A DNA stretch of 5,231 bases from Planctomycetaceae bacterium (GTDB lineage: Bacteria; Planctomycetota; Planctomycetia; Pirellulales; Thermoguttaceae): assembly GCA_009776995.1 (NCBI GenBank), contig WRMR01000367.1:1-5231 (forward strand), written 5' to 3'. Positions 4,974 through 5,231 of the stretch are shown one piece after another. The translations under genes were made by a program, and so were the position numbers. Position 1 is the stretch's first letter. Every line of letters starts with the position of its first letter. The notes under the pieces are model-generated. The model was given only the letters and a program-made list of their open reading frames with translations, was not told the DNA's origin and made no database searches.

Positions 4974-5069
4974 CCCTCCCTTACAGGGCGGCTAAATATT
5001 TTTAACCGTAACCCAGGGCTGCGCGGAGTACCGCTTACCCTGGGCTATGATGTGTAGCCCTTACAGGGC
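4974..5069 (-). repeat. Composite palindromic repeat, right copy, inverted
   Basis: Read on the minus strand this repeats the order of the left copy. A short hairpin GCCCT-GTA-AGGGC lies at 5057-5069. A long hairpin pairs 5009-5018 with 5038-5047, with an inner stem GCGG (5023-5026) / CCGC (5031-5034). A decayed short hairpin lies at 4978-4988. The outer 15 bases of the long hairpin, ATAGCCCAGGGTAAG, are identical in both copies, as is GCAGCCCTGGGTTA. The inner stem differs only by pair-preserving changes. The C8A8 run of the left copy is absent. GTAG (5054-5057) touches the 5' foot of the short hairpin. Confidence 0.8.
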
Positions 5070-5078
5070 AAAGACATG

Positions 5079-5096
5079 CGCGTTGCAGGCAACGCG
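5079..5096. repeat. Additional small palindrome
   Basis: CGCGTTG (5079-5085) pairs with CAACGCG (5090-5096) around a CAGG loop. It lies ten bases beyond the right composite repeat and differs from its hairpins in sequence. It may be a separate dispersed element or a terminator stem; there is no T-run after it. Confidence 0.55.
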
Positions 5097-5106
5097 GCTA
5101 CCCCAC

Positions 5107-5155
5107 ACTCCATACTTTGCACTTTGAACTAATCACTAGCCACTAACAACTAATC
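5107..5155. repeat. Degenerate heptameric tandem repeat, ACT-N4 x7
   Basis: Seven consecutive 7-base units begin with ACT: at 5107, 5114, 5121, 5128, 5135, 5142 and 5149 (for example ACTTTGC, ACTTTGA, ACTAATC, ACTAGCC, ACTAACA, ACTAATC). The phase may continue weakly as CCTCACC and CCCTAAC to about 5169. Base composition is strongly strand-biased, with almost no G on the + strand. It recalls the heptameric STRR repeats of cyanobacteria, but identity to any known family is not established. Confidence 0.6.
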
Positions 5156-5186
5156 CCTCACCCCCTAACCCAAAGGCTTGCATGAG

Positions 5187-5231
5187 ATGAACGCACTGTT
5201 TGCGCTTCCCAATTTTGATTATTCGTCGTTT
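5187..5231 (+). CDS. Start of an unidentified protein (3' end outside window)
   Basis: ATG 5187 opens a frame that stays open to the window end, giving MNALFALPNFDYSSF. AAAGG at 5172-5176 lies ten bases upstream and could serve as a ribosome site, though the spacing is slightly long. The ATG at 5183 is in another frame and stops after two codons. Fifteen residues are too few to assign a family, and I do not recognise one. The repeat-rich gap upstream (4946-5186) holds no gene, so this would be the first gene after the repeat island. Confidence 0.5.
   Translation, partial: MNALFALPNFDYSSF

Noticed and set aside
2895..5100. CRISPR array
   Set aside because: The repeats are palindromes of varied spacing and orientation with genes between them; there are no regular spacers or cas genes.

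Overview
The window looks like a chromosomal accessory region of a bacterium of moderate G+C, most likely a planctomycete. The clues are a Gfo/Idh/MocA oxidoreductase tail of the kind abundant in that phylum, a short ExbD/TolR protein, a leaderless or weak ribosome-site style for several genes, and small GC-rich palindromes between genes. The phylum call is inference from recall, not a search. All convincing genes read on the + strand.

Layout. 1-168 is the 3' end of a Gfo/Idh/MocA-type oxidoreductase. 355-1123 is a tightly packed trio: an ExbD/TolR-like protein, a 54-residue protein resembling the C-terminal tail (DUF4351-like) of Rpn-type nuclease/transposases, and an unrecognised 58-residue ORF, joined by ATGA and TAATG stop/start overlaps and followed by a terminator-like hairpin. 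From 1212 to 1692 no protein gene is supported. This stretch holds an extended -10 promoter near 1400 and a leader of about 280 nt with several stem-loops, the last of which can pair with the Shine-Dalgarno of the next gene. 1693-2883 is a complete carboxynorspermidine/carboxyspermidine synthase (saccharopine-dehydrogenase-like) with a TTG start.

From 2895 onward the DNA has the character of a repeat/transposase island. A cluster of small palindromes precedes a compact HUH (Y1) transposase of the IS200/RAYT type (3011-3466). The transposase is followed by a composite palindromic repeat (3485-3591), a SUKH (SMI1/KNR4) domain protein with a long helical C-terminal half (3629-4945), and a second copy of the same composite repeat in inverted orientation (about 4974-5069). 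The two long hairpins in these repeats differ by paired, compensating changes, so the fold appears to be conserved rather than only the sequence. A further hairpin, a run of degenerate ACT-N4 heptamers (5107-5155) and the first 15 codons of another gene (from 5187) close the window.

How the genes may work together. The polyamine gene stands alone here without its usual decarboxylase partner. The strongest candidate for something new is the SUKH gene enclosed by inverted REP-like composites next to a REP-type transposase: a possible mobilisable immunity or defence cassette. No toxin is visible in the window, so its target is unknown.
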